A DNA stretch of 64,000 nucleotides from Thermostichus lividus PCC 6715 (lineage in GTDB: Bacteria; Cyanobacteriota; Cyanobacteriia; Thermosynechococcales; Thermosynechococcaceae). Under the pieces are notes generated by a model. It was not told where the DNA came from. It ran no database searches and saw nothing but the letters and a program-made list of their open reading frames with translations. Every line of letters starts with the position of its first letter. Position 1 is the stretch's first letter. Made by a program: the position numbers and the translations under genes. Positions 38,415 to 46,825 of the stretch are shown here, in pieces. Location of the stretch: positions 2,170,001 to 2,234,000 of the forward strand of contig NZ_CP018092.1 of NCBI RefSeq assembly GCF_002754935.1, in the 5' to 3' direction.

Positions 38415-39788
38415 CAGCAGCCCCAAAAACGAGCCACTATTCCAAATGCCATGCAGAATCATGGCCGCCCCTAGGTTTTGCGATCGCCAGTAGGTGTAGC
38501 TCAGCACCGTACCCAAGACCGTCAAGGGCAAGAGATCTGCAAGGTTCAGGTGCGCCACCGCAAACAACAGCCCCGTCAACACCATCGCGCTACCAAGGGG
38601 CAGATAGCTTTGCAGCGATCGGAAAAAGAAGCCGCGAAAGAGTACCTCCTCAAACAGCGGCGCCATGACCGCCACCATGAGGTAGAGCAGTGCAAAGGTG
38701 CGATAGTCTTGGCTTTGTAAAATGACCTCCAAGAGCGGATTCCCTCCCCCTTGATTTTTCAGCAGTCCTTGGGACAGCAACGAGGTCAACAGTACCAACG
38801 GTAAAGCTGCTAGGTAACCGCCACTGCCCCACAGGACGGCACTGCGCCACCCCCCTTGCCACCGTAACCACTGCCATGGGGGCTTACCAAAGCGGTTTAA
38901 CAGCCACCACAGCAAGCCATACCCAGCCACCATCATCACCCCATAGGTAGCCAACGCATAAAGGGTTTGGCCAAACGCCGAGGTCAAGAGCTGTCCCCCA
39001 GTCACCAGCGCACGCAGGAGAGGCATCACCACAAGGCTAAGGGCAAAAAAGGTGGCAAACCAACTCACCATCACCTCCCAAACGGTCGCCCAGCCCCACG
39101 GCACCGGCGCAAAGGCTGGTAAGGGGCTGCCCTGTTGTCGCCGTCGCACATGCTGGTAAATCCACACCAGCCACAGCACCACCCCCAACCCACTACCGAT
39201 CAGGGGCGTACTGCCCACCAATATTAAGCGTTGAAACGCTGCCTGCGCCTGCACCTGCTCTGCGGTTGCTAAGGCCATCAGAGCCTCGGGGCGCTGTTGC
39301 AGTTCGTAGAGCCGCTCAAGGGCACGGTTGCGAAACCACCCCCGTAGCGTCGTTTTAATCAGCGATTCAGCCTCCGGTAAAAGCTGCGGTGGCGTATCCC
39401 ATAGCCCAATTAACACCTCTGCCGTGCGGCGAGGGGTGCCCTGAGCCATAGTTGTTAATGGCTGCCATGTCTCAAGGGCGCGATCGCGATCGCCCTGATC
39501 CGCGTACAGCAACCCCAATTCGAGGCGCAAGCGCTGGTTTTGCGGGGTGGGTGGCTCCAGCGCTGCGGTGTAGGCACGGATCGCCCCTTGTGTATCGCCC
39601 AAGAGGCGATCGCGCGTCCAAGCATCACCAATGCCTTGCCATTCCCTCGCTTGCAGTGTCAAATGGGTCTGCAGAAGATTAATTTGGCTTTGGGGTTGGG
39701 GTTCCAGATAGCTACTTAATAGAGACAGGCTCACCAGAGCAGCCACAAGAATTGTCAGAGCGGCCAGTACAAACTGCTTCACAGACAT
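38382..39788 (-). CDS. CPBP-family intramembrane protease with TPR-like N-terminal part
   Basis: 468 residues. One N-terminal span, then a periplasmic helical region with TPR-like repeats (RLRLELGLLYADQGDRDRALETW), then about eight spans. The CPBP (Rce1-like) motifs are present: EEVLFRGFFFRSLQ (EExxxR), and HLNLADL and HGIWNSG (His/Asn residues). Such proteins are intramembrane glutamic endopeptidases; in cyanobacteria and plastids related ones are linked to acclimation. Substrate unknown. Confidence 0.85.
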   Translation of the reverse strand: MSVKQFVLAALTILVAALVSLSLLSSYLEPQPQSQINLLQTHLTLQAREWQGIGDAWTRDRLLGDTQGAIRAYTAALEPPTPQNQRLRLELGLLYADQGDRDRALETWQPLTTMAQGTPRRTAEVLIGLWDTPPQLLPEAESLIKTTLRGWFRNRALERLYELQQRPEALMALATAEQVQAQAAFQRLILVGSTPLIGSGLGVVLWLVWIYQHVRRRQQGSPLPAFAPVPWGWATVWEVMVSWFATFFALSLVVMPLLRALVTGGQLLTSAFGQTLYALATYGVMMVAGYGLLWWLLNRFGKPPWQWLRWQGGWRSAVLWGSGGYLAALPLVLLTSLLSQGLLKNQGGGNPLLEVILQSQDYRTFALLYLMVAVMAPLFEEVLFRGFFFRSLQSYLPLGSAMVLTGLLFAVAHLNLADLLPLTVLGTVLSYTYWRSQNLGAAMILHGIWNSGSFLGLLLLSGGTEAGF

Positions 39789-40147
39789 AGAATTGCTAAG
39801 AAGGGGGCTTTCAAAACCTTAGCGGAAAATCAGTCTCGATAAAGAACTCAACCCCTTGGCTGGGGTGTAGAGGCACCAGAACCAACACACATTTGCGTAT
39901 ATTTACGGTTGGCGCTGTACAGACCCGGTGATAGTCTGCAAAATAACACTTATTTAAAGATTCAAGGTCAGCAGTTCTGTGCTTTGCAATGATTCAGGGG
40001 AGGGCTACAGAAAGTCCGCGTTCTATGCGCTAGGATGAGCACCGGCTGGTTTACTGTTCCACCTGTGGTCATACCGCTGAGCGATACTAAAGCTAGCTAT
40101 GCTAGTTCCTCATCGCTGCTGTTGTGTGTTTTCAAGGAGAAACAACT
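39789..40147. other. Gene-free leader of the pilus operon
   Basis: About 360 bases between two divergent genes without a credible ORF. The part next to the pilus operon contains AGCTAGCTATGCTAG, which could be a -10 (TATGCT near 40101) close to the start, and AAGGAG at 40134-40139, nine bases before the ATG. Nothing else recognisable. Confidence 0.4.
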
Positions 40148-40726
40148 ATGTCCTTTGCGTTTCAGCTAACACTCAGACAAATTATTCTAGGGTTATTTCT
40201 AACGGCTGCCAGTGGCGTTTTACCCATTCTGCTAGCCCAAGCCGCTAAAGCTCAAAGCGTAACCGATAACTTGCAGATTCAGGCCACTGTTAAGGCTTCC
40301 TGCAAAATTAGTAGCGTCACCAACATTAACTTTGGTACCTACGATGCCTTGGGTACCCATTACACAACCCCTCTAGATAGTCAAGGGTCGGTCAGCGTCA
40401 GTTGCCTGCCAAAGGTTAAAGCCAGCATCCAGCTTGAGAAGGGTCTCTATCCGATAGCGGGTTCGACCTGTACAGCTCCCGCTCGCCAAATGAAAGGACC
40501 AAGCGCCACAGCCTTGCTACCCTACGGCCTATTTCAGGATGCAGCACGCACCCAAACCTGGGGATGCACTGCCGCCACGGGGGTAGATTATACCGCTGCC
40601 TCGGCTGCAGCAACCTCCTTTGATATCTATGGCCGTATTCCAGCGGCGAACAGTATGCTAGGCATTCTGGATACCCTTGAGCCAGGTGCCTACAGTGATA
40701 CGGTGCAAATTGTAGTCTCCTTCTAA
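40148..40726 (+). CDS. Spore-coat-U-domain pilin (CsuA/B-like)
   Basis: 192 residues from ATG 40148 (MSFAFQLTLRQIIL), preceded by AAGGAGAAACAACT. Signal peptide with likely cleavage after AQAAKAQ. The mature domain shows the SCPU pattern: VKASCKISSVTNINFGTYDAL, VSVSCLPK and the ending IYGRIPAANSM...GAYSDTVQIVVSF. SCPU subunits assemble by donor-strand exchange into thin pili (Csu type). First gene of a four-gene chaperone-usher operon. Confidence 0.85.
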   Translation: MSFAFQLTLRQIILGLFLTAASGVLPILLAQAAKAQSVTDNLQIQATVKASCKISSVTNINFGTYDALGTHYTTPLDSQGSVSVSCLPKVKASIQLEKGLYPIAGSTCTAPARQMKGPSATALLPYGLFQDAARTQTWGCTAATGVDYTAASAAATSFDIYGRIPAANSMLGILDTLEPGAYSDTVQIVVSF

Positions 40727-40727
40727 G

Positions 40728-41498
40728 GTGCGGTTGCGTTATTGGGTCTTGGCCAGCCTTTGGGCAGTAGCGGCAATTGTAGGGATGCCGTTGCGCTTAG
40801 GGGCGCAGTCCACAGAGTTTTACCTGAATGCGGTGCAGGTGTTTCTGTCGCCGCGACAACGAACAGTACTGCTTACCCTTACCAATACCGGCGAAACACC
40901 CCTTAACTTTGAAATTAGTCTGCGCAAGTGGCAGCAAACCCCTGATGGCCAAGATGAACTCAGCGAGGCGGATGGCGGTGTTGTGGCTTTTCCCCTGCTG
41001 CTGTCGGTGCCGCCAGGGGAGCAGCGTAGCTTACGGGTGGGGGTGCGGCAGCCGCCCCTTGAGCAGGAGAACACCTATCGGCTGTTGGTGGCAGAGTTGC
41101 CGTCCCCTAATATCCCCAACACCCAAGGGGCACAGTTGCGCATTATTAAAACCTTGAGCTTACCAGTTTTTATTGAGCCAGTCACCCCCCAACGCCAAGG
41201 AGAGTTTGTCAATGCCAGCATCCAGCAAGGGCGGCTGAGTGTGACGCTGCGCAACACAGGCAATGTGCATATTCAAACCCTTGGCATCATAGTACGGGGA
41301 AAGAGTGATCAAGGAGCTGTGATTTTCGAGCAAACGCTAGACTCCGTTTATGTGCTGGCCAATCGTCAACGGGATTTTCGCAACCTTCTCTTACCCCAGA
41401 CAAACTGTGCCCAAGTCCGCCAAGTTACCCTACAAACAGTGGCAACCTCCCCTACAATTACGACAACCATTCCCACCCCTAACGGCATTTGTTCTTAG
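40728..41498 (+). CDS. Periplasmic pilus chaperone (PapD/CsuC-like)
   Basis: 256 residues from GTG 40728, one base after the pilin stop. A signal peptide (VLASLWAVAAIVGMPL) is followed by the two-domain chaperone fold: VQVFLSPRQRTVLLTLTNTGE, SVPPGEQRSLRVGVRQPP, YRLLVAELP and LRIIKTLSLPVFIEP (G1 strand region), then VNASIQQGRLSVTLRNTGN. It would cap pilin subunits and bring them to the usher. Tight spacing and shared orientation mark the operon. Confidence 0.82.
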   Translation: MRLRYWVLASLWAVAAIVGMPLRLGAQSTEFYLNAVQVFLSPRQRTVLLTLTNTGETPLNFEISLRKWQQTPDGQDELSEADGGVVAFPLLLSVPPGEQRSLRVGVRQPPLEQENTYRLLVAELPSPNIPNTQGAQLRIIKTLSLPVFIEPVTPQRQGEFVNASIQQGRLSVTLRNTGNVHIQTLGIIVRGKSDQGAVIFEQTLDSVYVLANRQRDFRNLLLPQTNCAQVRQVTLQTVATSPTITTTIPTPNGICS

Positions 41499-43785
41499 GG
41501 GCAGTGCTCTTCCCCTGTTCTTGGCGACTGTGCCGCCGCTCTACGCTCAAGCTCCCAGTGAAACGTCTGCAATTTATAGCCTTGAAGTTAATCGCGTTGC
41601 CCGTGGCGATGTCATTGTGTTTCTGAGGGGTGACGATGTACTCATCCCATGGCAAGACCTGTTGCAGGCTGGCCTCACGGAAGTGGGTGGCAGCCGTGAA
41701 ATGATTCAGGGCATTGAGCACGTTTCTTTGCAGTCTCTGGCGCCTGCGATTACCTTTGAGCGGGATGATGCGGCGCTGACCTTACGGATTCAGGTGGCTG
41801 CCGATCTGCTGCCCGCCAATGTGATTGACTTTAACCCAGACAATGCGCCACCGGGGATCCGCTACAGCCAACCCCTGAGTGCCTACCTTAACTATGGTGT
41901 CTTTTGGAATAATGTTGAGACCCTCACTGCCGCTGCGGAAATGGCAGTCAGCTTTGGCGGGAATGCCCTCACTTCGACGGTCGGGTTGACTGCGAATGGA
42001 GAGTTGCAGCGGGGTTTAACCGCCCTGATCTTGGATAACCGCCGTCAGTTGACCACGTTGACGCTGGGGGATAGTTTTGTTACTACGGATCTGCTGGGGG
42101 GGGGCGGTTTGTGGGGCGGCATTCGCTGGGAGCGCAACTTTGGCCTGAGTCCCTACCTCATTCGCCAACCCGCCTTTGATATGCAAGGGGAACTGGCAAC
42201 CCCCGGCACTGCCGAAATTTATATCAATGGCTTCCTGACGCGCCGTGTGAGCTTGCTGCCGGGGTCGTTTACGCTTAAGAATTTGCCCTTTAGCGGTGGC
42301 TTTAATCGGGTGCGGGTGGTGGTTACCGACGCAGAGGGTAAGCAGCAGGTGTTTACTCAAGGGTATGTGCAGTCGGCGAGCTTACTGCAACCCGGCCTGT
42401 CTGAGTTTATTGTGGCGGCGGGGGTCGAGCGCCAAGGCTTGGGGGTGGATAACTTTAACTATGATGGCTCAGTGCAGATGGTAGCCGCCTATCGGCAAGG
42501 CGTGCTCAATAACCTGACGCTGGGGGGACGCATTGAGGGGAACGCCCACCTGCTCAATGGCGGGCTGAACTTGAGTACAGCGTTACCCATTGGTACTCTC
42601 GATGTGGCGGCGGCCTTAAGTACCACTCAAGGGAAGCTGGGTACCGCGGTGGCGGCGGCCTATAACTATCCAGGGGCGATCGCCTTCAGTGGTGGGGTAC
42701 GGCTGCGCAGCCCAGATTATGTCACAACTAGCTTACCCCTAGAGGACGATCGCTCGCTGTTGGATGGATTTGTGAGTACAACCTTTAACCTTGGTTCACG
42801 GATTAATATTAGTGGTCAATATTTTTTTAATAATCCTCGCGATCAAGTGATTGGTCAGCAGGCTAGTGTGCTAGCACAGGTGCGCTTGCACCGGAACCTC
42901 AGCCTGTTATTGCAGGGATCGCGGTCTTTTTTTGGCGATCAAGCACCCGTGAACCAATTTAGCGTGACGCTTAACTATTTTCTCAATAATCAGGTGAACC
43001 TCAATACCGGTTGGGTACAGCGGGGTAATCAGGGGGTGCCTTTTGTCAATGTGTCGCGATCGCTCCCCTTGGGGGTGGGCTACGGGTATCAAGGTCAGGT
43101 GTCCCCCGTCAGTGACCAAGGGTTAGCTAGTGGGTTGTTTCAGTACAATACCCCGTGGAGTCGCTATCAAGTTGGCTATTCCCAAGCAGGCAACAGCGGC
43201 CAAACCTCATTAGGGGTAGAAGGCGGGATCGTGGCCATTGGTGGTCAGCTATTTTTCACCCGCCCAGTTCAGGGCAGTTTTGCCCTCGTGCAAGTACCCA
43301 ATGTGGCCGGTGTGCGCACCTACTTGAGTAATCAGGAAATTGGTCGCACTAATCGCCGTGGGCAAATCCTGATTCCCGATCTGCTGCCCTACTATGCCAA
43401 TGACTTACGTATCGAGGATCAAGACGTGCCCCTTGATTTTGCCATTGGCCGAAGTCAACAGTTCATTGCACCGCCATTTCGAGGTGGGGCGATCGCCCGT
43501 TTTGATGTGCGCCTCAATCGGAGCTATGTAGGGCGAGCTATTTTAGTGCGCGGCAGTACTCGCATTGTTCCCAGCTTGGGGCAACTGACGCTCAAAAAAG
43601 ATGACCAAGCGGCGGTTTCGCCCCTGAGTACTAATGGCGAGTTTTACTTTGATACCTTGGAAGCAGGTACCTATGCAGCAGAATTGGCCTATGAGCAGGT
43701 ACAGTGTAATTTTACGGTGACCCTACCCAAGGCTGACGATCTCTTTACCGATGTGGGGGAATTGATATGTCAACTACCCGATTGA
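41350..43785 (+). CDS. Outer-membrane fimbrial usher (CsuD-like); start uncertain
   Basis: The frame runs 811 codons from ATG 41350, but this overlaps the chaperone by 149 bases. The secretion signal (LRGSALPLFLATVPPLYAQA) begins only near residue 48, around 41490. No ATG/GTG is found in the right place; a weak TTG at 41521 is too late for a signal peptide. So the true start is unclear. The rest is a typical usher: plug region PGTAEIYINGFLTRRVSL and FTLKNLPFSGGFNRVRVVVTDAEG, a long beta-barrel with alternating hydrophobic residues, and a C-terminal domain (VGRAILVRGSTRIVPSL, TLEAGTYAAEL). Forms the pore for pilus secretion. Confidence 0.8.
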   Translation: MCWPIVNGIFATFSYPRQTVPKSAKLPYKQWQPPLQLRQPFPPLTAFVLRGSALPLFLATVPPLYAQAPSETSAIYSLEVNRVARGDVIVFLRGDDVLIPWQDLLQAGLTEVGGSREMIQGIEHVSLQSLAPAITFERDDAALTLRIQVAADLLPANVIDFNPDNAPPGIRYSQPLSAYLNYGVFWNNVETLTAAAEMAVSFGGNALTSTVGLTANGELQRGLTALILDNRRQLTTLTLGDSFVTTDLLGGGGLWGGIRWERNFGLSPYLIRQPAFDMQGELATPGTAEIYINGFLTRRVSLLPGSFTLKNLPFSGGFNRVRVVVTDAEGKQQVFTQGYVQSASLLQPGLSEFIVAAGVERQGLGVDNFNYDGSVQMVAAYRQGVLNNLTLGGRIEGNAHLLNGGLNLSTALPIGTLDVAAALSTTQGKLGTAVAAAYNYPGAIAFSGGVRLRSPDYVTTSLPLEDDRSLLDGFVSTTFNLGSRINISGQYFFNNPRDQVIGQQASVLAQVRLHRNLSLLLQGSRSFFGDQAPVNQFSVTLNYFLNNQVNLNTGWVQRGNQGVPFVNVSRSLPLGVGYGYQGQVSPVSDQGLASGLFQYNTPWSRYQVGYSQAGNSGQTSLGVEGGIVAIGGQLFFTRPVQGSFALVQVPNVAGVRTYLSNQEIGRTNRRGQILIPDLLPYYANDLRIEDQDVPLDFAIGRSQQFIAPPFRGGAIARFDVRLNRSYVGRAILVRGSTRIVPSLGQLTLKKDDQAAVSPLSTNGEFYFDTLEAGTYAAELAYEQVQCNFTVTLPKADDLFTDVGELICQLPD

Positions 43786-44252
43786 TCTATCTAGGAGTGC
43801 CCCTCCTGTGGCTCTTAGCAGGACTCTCCGCCTATGGCCAAGGCACTGGCTGTCAGTTTCAGAGTGTTACGGCGGTGAACTTTGGGGTTTACGATCCCTT
43901 TGCCCCAGCGGCCTTGGATGGCACCGGCCAACTGCGCTTTGTCTGTAGCGGCGGTGGTACAGGCAGCTTTAATAACCGATCCATTACCATTCAGATTAGC
44001 CAAGGCAATAGTAACAGCTTTACACCGCGGCAGATGAGCAGTGGCAGCAGCCGATTGAACTATAACCTCTACCTCGATAGCGATCGCAGCCTCATTTGGG
44101 GGAATGGCACCGGCGGCAGTTATCAGCGTGGGCCGTTTATTCCGGGTAACAATGTAGTGAATACTATCCCTATTTATGGCCGCATTCCAGCCCAGCAATG
44201 GGTTGCCCCTGGCGCCTACAGTGACTCGCTGCAGGTCGTCATCCAATTTTAG
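43767..44252 (+). CDS. Spore-coat-U-domain protein, probable pilus tip subunit (CsuE-like)
   Basis: 161 residues, overlapping the usher by 19 bases. Signal peptide (LGVPLLWLLAGLSAYGQG). SCPU motifs: CQFQSVTAVNFGVYDPFA, LRFVCSGGG, RQMSSGSSRLNYNLYLDSDR and the end IYGRIPAQQW...GAYSDSLQVVIQF. In Csu systems the last SCPU gene encodes the tip adhesin; here it is short, one domain, so it could be a minor or tip subunit. Followed by the ISL3 remnant, which may mark the edge of an acquired segment. Confidence 0.8.
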   Translation: MSTTRLIYLGVPLLWLLAGLSAYGQGTGCQFQSVTAVNFGVYDPFAPAALDGTGQLRFVCSGGGTGSFNNRSITIQISQGNSNSFTPRQMSSGSSRLNYNLYLDSDRSLIWGNGTGGSYQRGPFIPGNNVVNTIPIYGRIPAQQWVAPGAYSDSLQVVIQF

Positions 44253-44375
44253 CATATAACTGCAAGAATTATTTTATTCACTGCTGCTACTGTGCCAGCC
44301 AGTTATGTAATTCGCTACATTGTAGGGATTGTCAGAGATACTTTACTGAATTATTAACATTTATGGAAGCTGGAC

Positions 44376-44743
44376 GGCAGGATACACGACGATATCAAGA
44401 ATATATCCATTAGCACGTACAGCGATTCAGCATTGAACAAGTTAGTCGAGCAGAACCATTAAGTTTTGAGCGAATTGAAGGAATTTTCAAGCATCAGTAT
44501 GCTCAGAAAAAAACCTAGATGGAACGGAGTCAGACGGATTGGAATCGATGAGGTCAGTAAGCGCAAATGACATCAGAACTTCGCTACCGTTATCAGAGAT
44601 ATTAAAACTGGAAAACTCATCGAAGTCATTGACAGCCATCAACAGGAAGAGCTCATTGAAGTGCTAAAGCAGCAGTCTTTTGAGGTGAGAGCACAGGTGG
44701 AAGAGGTGGACGTGGCGTTCGGTGGCTCAACTCAGTTCTCGTA
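44376..44743 (+). pseudogene. ISL3-family transposase remnant
   Basis: Pieces of an ISL3 DDE transposase: RQDTRRYQEYIH, then a stop, HVQRFSIEQVSRAEPLSFE and IFKHQYAQKK, then after stops and a shift of frame RIGIDEVSKRK, TGA (expected Gly) and HQNFATVIRDIKTGKLIEV. The first catalytic Asp (GIDEVS) is present, but the helix-turn-helix region, the later acidic residues and both ends are gone. Multiple stop codons show long decay. Confidence 0.75.
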
Positions 44744-44959
44744 AGGTGATGTCTTCGGCAACGGTTAACTCAACTTGCAAGGGAGCAGGCATATGGAATG
44801 GTAAGAAGGGATGAAGTTCTCACTATTTTATAACTGCGGTGTCTATCTTCAGGCCTCGAGTAGCTCATTACAGGAACCGTGAAGGTTGCTAAATGTGAGA
44901 TCGGTGATTTGCTACAGTGGCAGTAGAGTATCCCAATAGTGAGGCTAGCTATTGCGGCG

Positions 44960-45772
44960 ATGACTTATTCTACTGCTGGCTCTGCAACCCTCAGTCTGCC
45001 AACAGTTCTAGATGTTCAGGAACTGAGCATTTACTACCATAATCAGCAAGTGGTCGATACAGTTAATCTCACAATTCCCGAAAAACAACTGGTGGCTTTT
45101 ATTGGGCCGTCGGGTTCTGGCAAGAGTACGGTTCTGCGCTGCTTTAATCGCCTGACGGATTTGATCCCGCAACTTCGGGTGACAGGGCGTATCTTCTATA
45201 GAGGCAAGGATCTTTACGATCCCCAGTGGGACGTTACGAGTATCCGTCGCCAGATTGGCATGATTTTTCAGCAACCCAACCCATTTCCAAAGTCAATTTA
45301 TGACAATATTGCCTTTGGTGCCCGGGTCAATGGCTACGCTGGTAACATCGATGAGCTAGTAGAGTGGTCGCTGCAACAGGTACATCTGTGGGACAGTGTT
45401 AAGGATCGGCTCTCAGTTAATGCAATGGCATTGACCATCGGTCAACAGCAACATCTGTGTATTGCTCGGGCGATCGCCCTTGACCCAGCAGTGCTCCTGT
45501 TAGATAACCCCACCGTCAATCTTGACACCTGCTCTAGCAGCCACCTCGAAGAACTATTGAGCCAACTAAAAAAACGCTACACCCTGATTATGACGACCCA
45601 TAATCTCCGACAGGCCGCGCGGATCTCTGACTATACAGCTTTTTTTGGTACCAAAATGAACACCAGCGGCCATTCGATAGGTTACTTGGTAGAGTATGCA
45701 CCTACCAGTCTCCTGTTTCAGCGGCCACAGCAAGCACTGACCCAGCGCTATGTCACAGGACGGGTGCTCTGA
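44960..45772 (+). CDS. PstB-like phosphate ABC ATPase with altered catalytic motifs
   Basis: 270 residues from ATG 44960 (GTG 44939 is an alternative). It aligns along its whole length with PstB: VLDVQELSIYYHNQQ, Walker A FIGPSGSGKSTVLRCFNRL, GMIFQQPNPFPKSIYDNIA and TTHNLRQAARISDYTAFF. But the signature LSGGQQQR has become LTIGQQQH (residues 158-164), and Walker B DEPTSALD has become DNPTVNLD: Asn183 replaces the catalytic Glu. Such a protein should bind but hardly hydrolyse ATP. No pstSCA genes are adjacent. It is either a decaying paralogue or a regulatory ATPase. It follows the ISL3 remnant. Confidence 0.8.
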   Translation: MTYSTAGSATLSLPTVLDVQELSIYYHNQQVVDTVNLTIPEKQLVAFIGPSGSGKSTVLRCFNRLTDLIPQLRVTGRIFYRGKDLYDPQWDVTSIRRQIGMIFQQPNPFPKSIYDNIAFGARVNGYAGNIDELVEWSLQQVHLWDSVKDRLSVNAMALTIGQQQHLCIARAIALDPAVLLLDNPTVNLDTCSSSHLEELLSQLKKRYTLIMTTHNLRQAARISDYTAFFGTKMNTSGHSIGYLVEYAPTSLLFQRPQQALTQRYVTGRVL

Positions 45773-46121
45773 GCGTCCTTATCCTTTGGCTCATCAGGGC
45801 GATCCTAGGCTCAATAAACACCTAAAACACCTAATTGTCCATAATTTCCTATAATTAAGGTCAAGTTTTGTTAAAAATTGTAGTGGCTCCCTTTGGTCTT
45901 TGACCCCCCATTCCTTAGATCAGGCGCCAGAGCAACCTTTCAGGCTTTAGTTTTAAGAAAGTATTTTTATATAACGTGTATATTATTGAGAGAGTCAAAG
46001 CTAACCTAACTATAGTGGAGATAAGCAAAGAAGTGACTCTTGCCCCTCTTGTTCACTCTTTCTGAGAAAAGGTGGGTACATTAGTCTCAAGATGGTTGGA
46101 ACGGCTGTGGAATAGGGCGTC
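45773..46121. other. AT-rich gene-free stretch before the zinc-ribbon/FHA gene
   Basis: About 350 bases, clearly richer in A and T than its surroundings (TTTTAAGAAAG, TATTTTTATATAACG, TATATTATTGAG). Several -10-like sequences (TATAAT near 45850, TATATT near 45978) suggest promoters. No ORF is accepted. It may be the control region of the FHA/kinase block or a scar of transferred DNA. Confidence 0.4.
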
Positions 46122-46783
46122 ATGACTATGATTATCTGTTCTGAGTGCTGCCACCCCAATCCAGTTGGTGCTGTTCAGTGTGAAGCCTGCTTTTCCCCAA
46201 TGCCTGATATGAATACTTGTCCAAATTGTGGTGCACCGGTTCAGTCAGATGCGAATTTCTGCGGTCAGTGTGGTTTTAACGTGCGCCAGTTTGCTATGAA
46301 TTCATCCTCCGTAGCAGAAGTGCCGGATTTAGCTGCTACTGCTGCTCCAGCGGTGGAACTTACCGCTACTGTACCGGGACGGGGGACGACCCTCTCTCCC
46401 CCCCCGCCCCCCCGCCGCATCTGTTTCCAGCCACAGCGGTTCCAGCAACGCCAATCTATGCCAAATTAATCCATGTACAGACCCGCACTGAGCTAAACAT
46501 TCCCCCCGGCCGGGTGGTGGTTCACATTGGCAAGCCCAACGATCGCATTCCCCCGGACATTGATGTTGCTGGGTTTCCTAATTCTGAGGTGGTCTCCCGC
46601 ATCCATGCCGATATTCGAGTGGAGGGAAATGCCCACTACATTGAGGATGTGGGCAGTGCTAATGGTACGTATATCAACAATACTGCGCTGTATCCGGGCA
46701 ATCGGCACCGTTTGGCACCTGGCGATCGCATTGCCCTTGGCAAAGGAGATTTAGTGACGTTTATCTATGAACTCACTTCCTAG
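46122..46783 (+). pseudogene. Zinc-ribbon/FHA protein, frameshifted in a poly-C tract
   Basis: Frame 1 (46122-46469) gives a double zinc ribbon: ICSECCHPNPVGAVQCEACF and CPNCGAPVQSDANFCGQCGF. A Pro run (LSPPPPPRR) is coded by a run of eight C, one G, seven C near 46398-46413. Frame 2, open from before TPIYAKLIHVQTRTELNIPP, continues as a complete FHA domain: HIGKPNDRIPPDIDV, SRIHADIRV, VGSANGTYINN, LAPGDRIALGKGD. One more C would fuse both into a protein of about 220 residues. The shift may be a sequencing slip, a mutation or phase variation. The order zinc ribbon then FHA recurs in reverse in the next gene. Confidence 0.78.
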
Positions 46784-46825
46784 GAACCCTTTAGCGTATC
46801 GACAGGCAAGAGGCGGTAATAAAAC

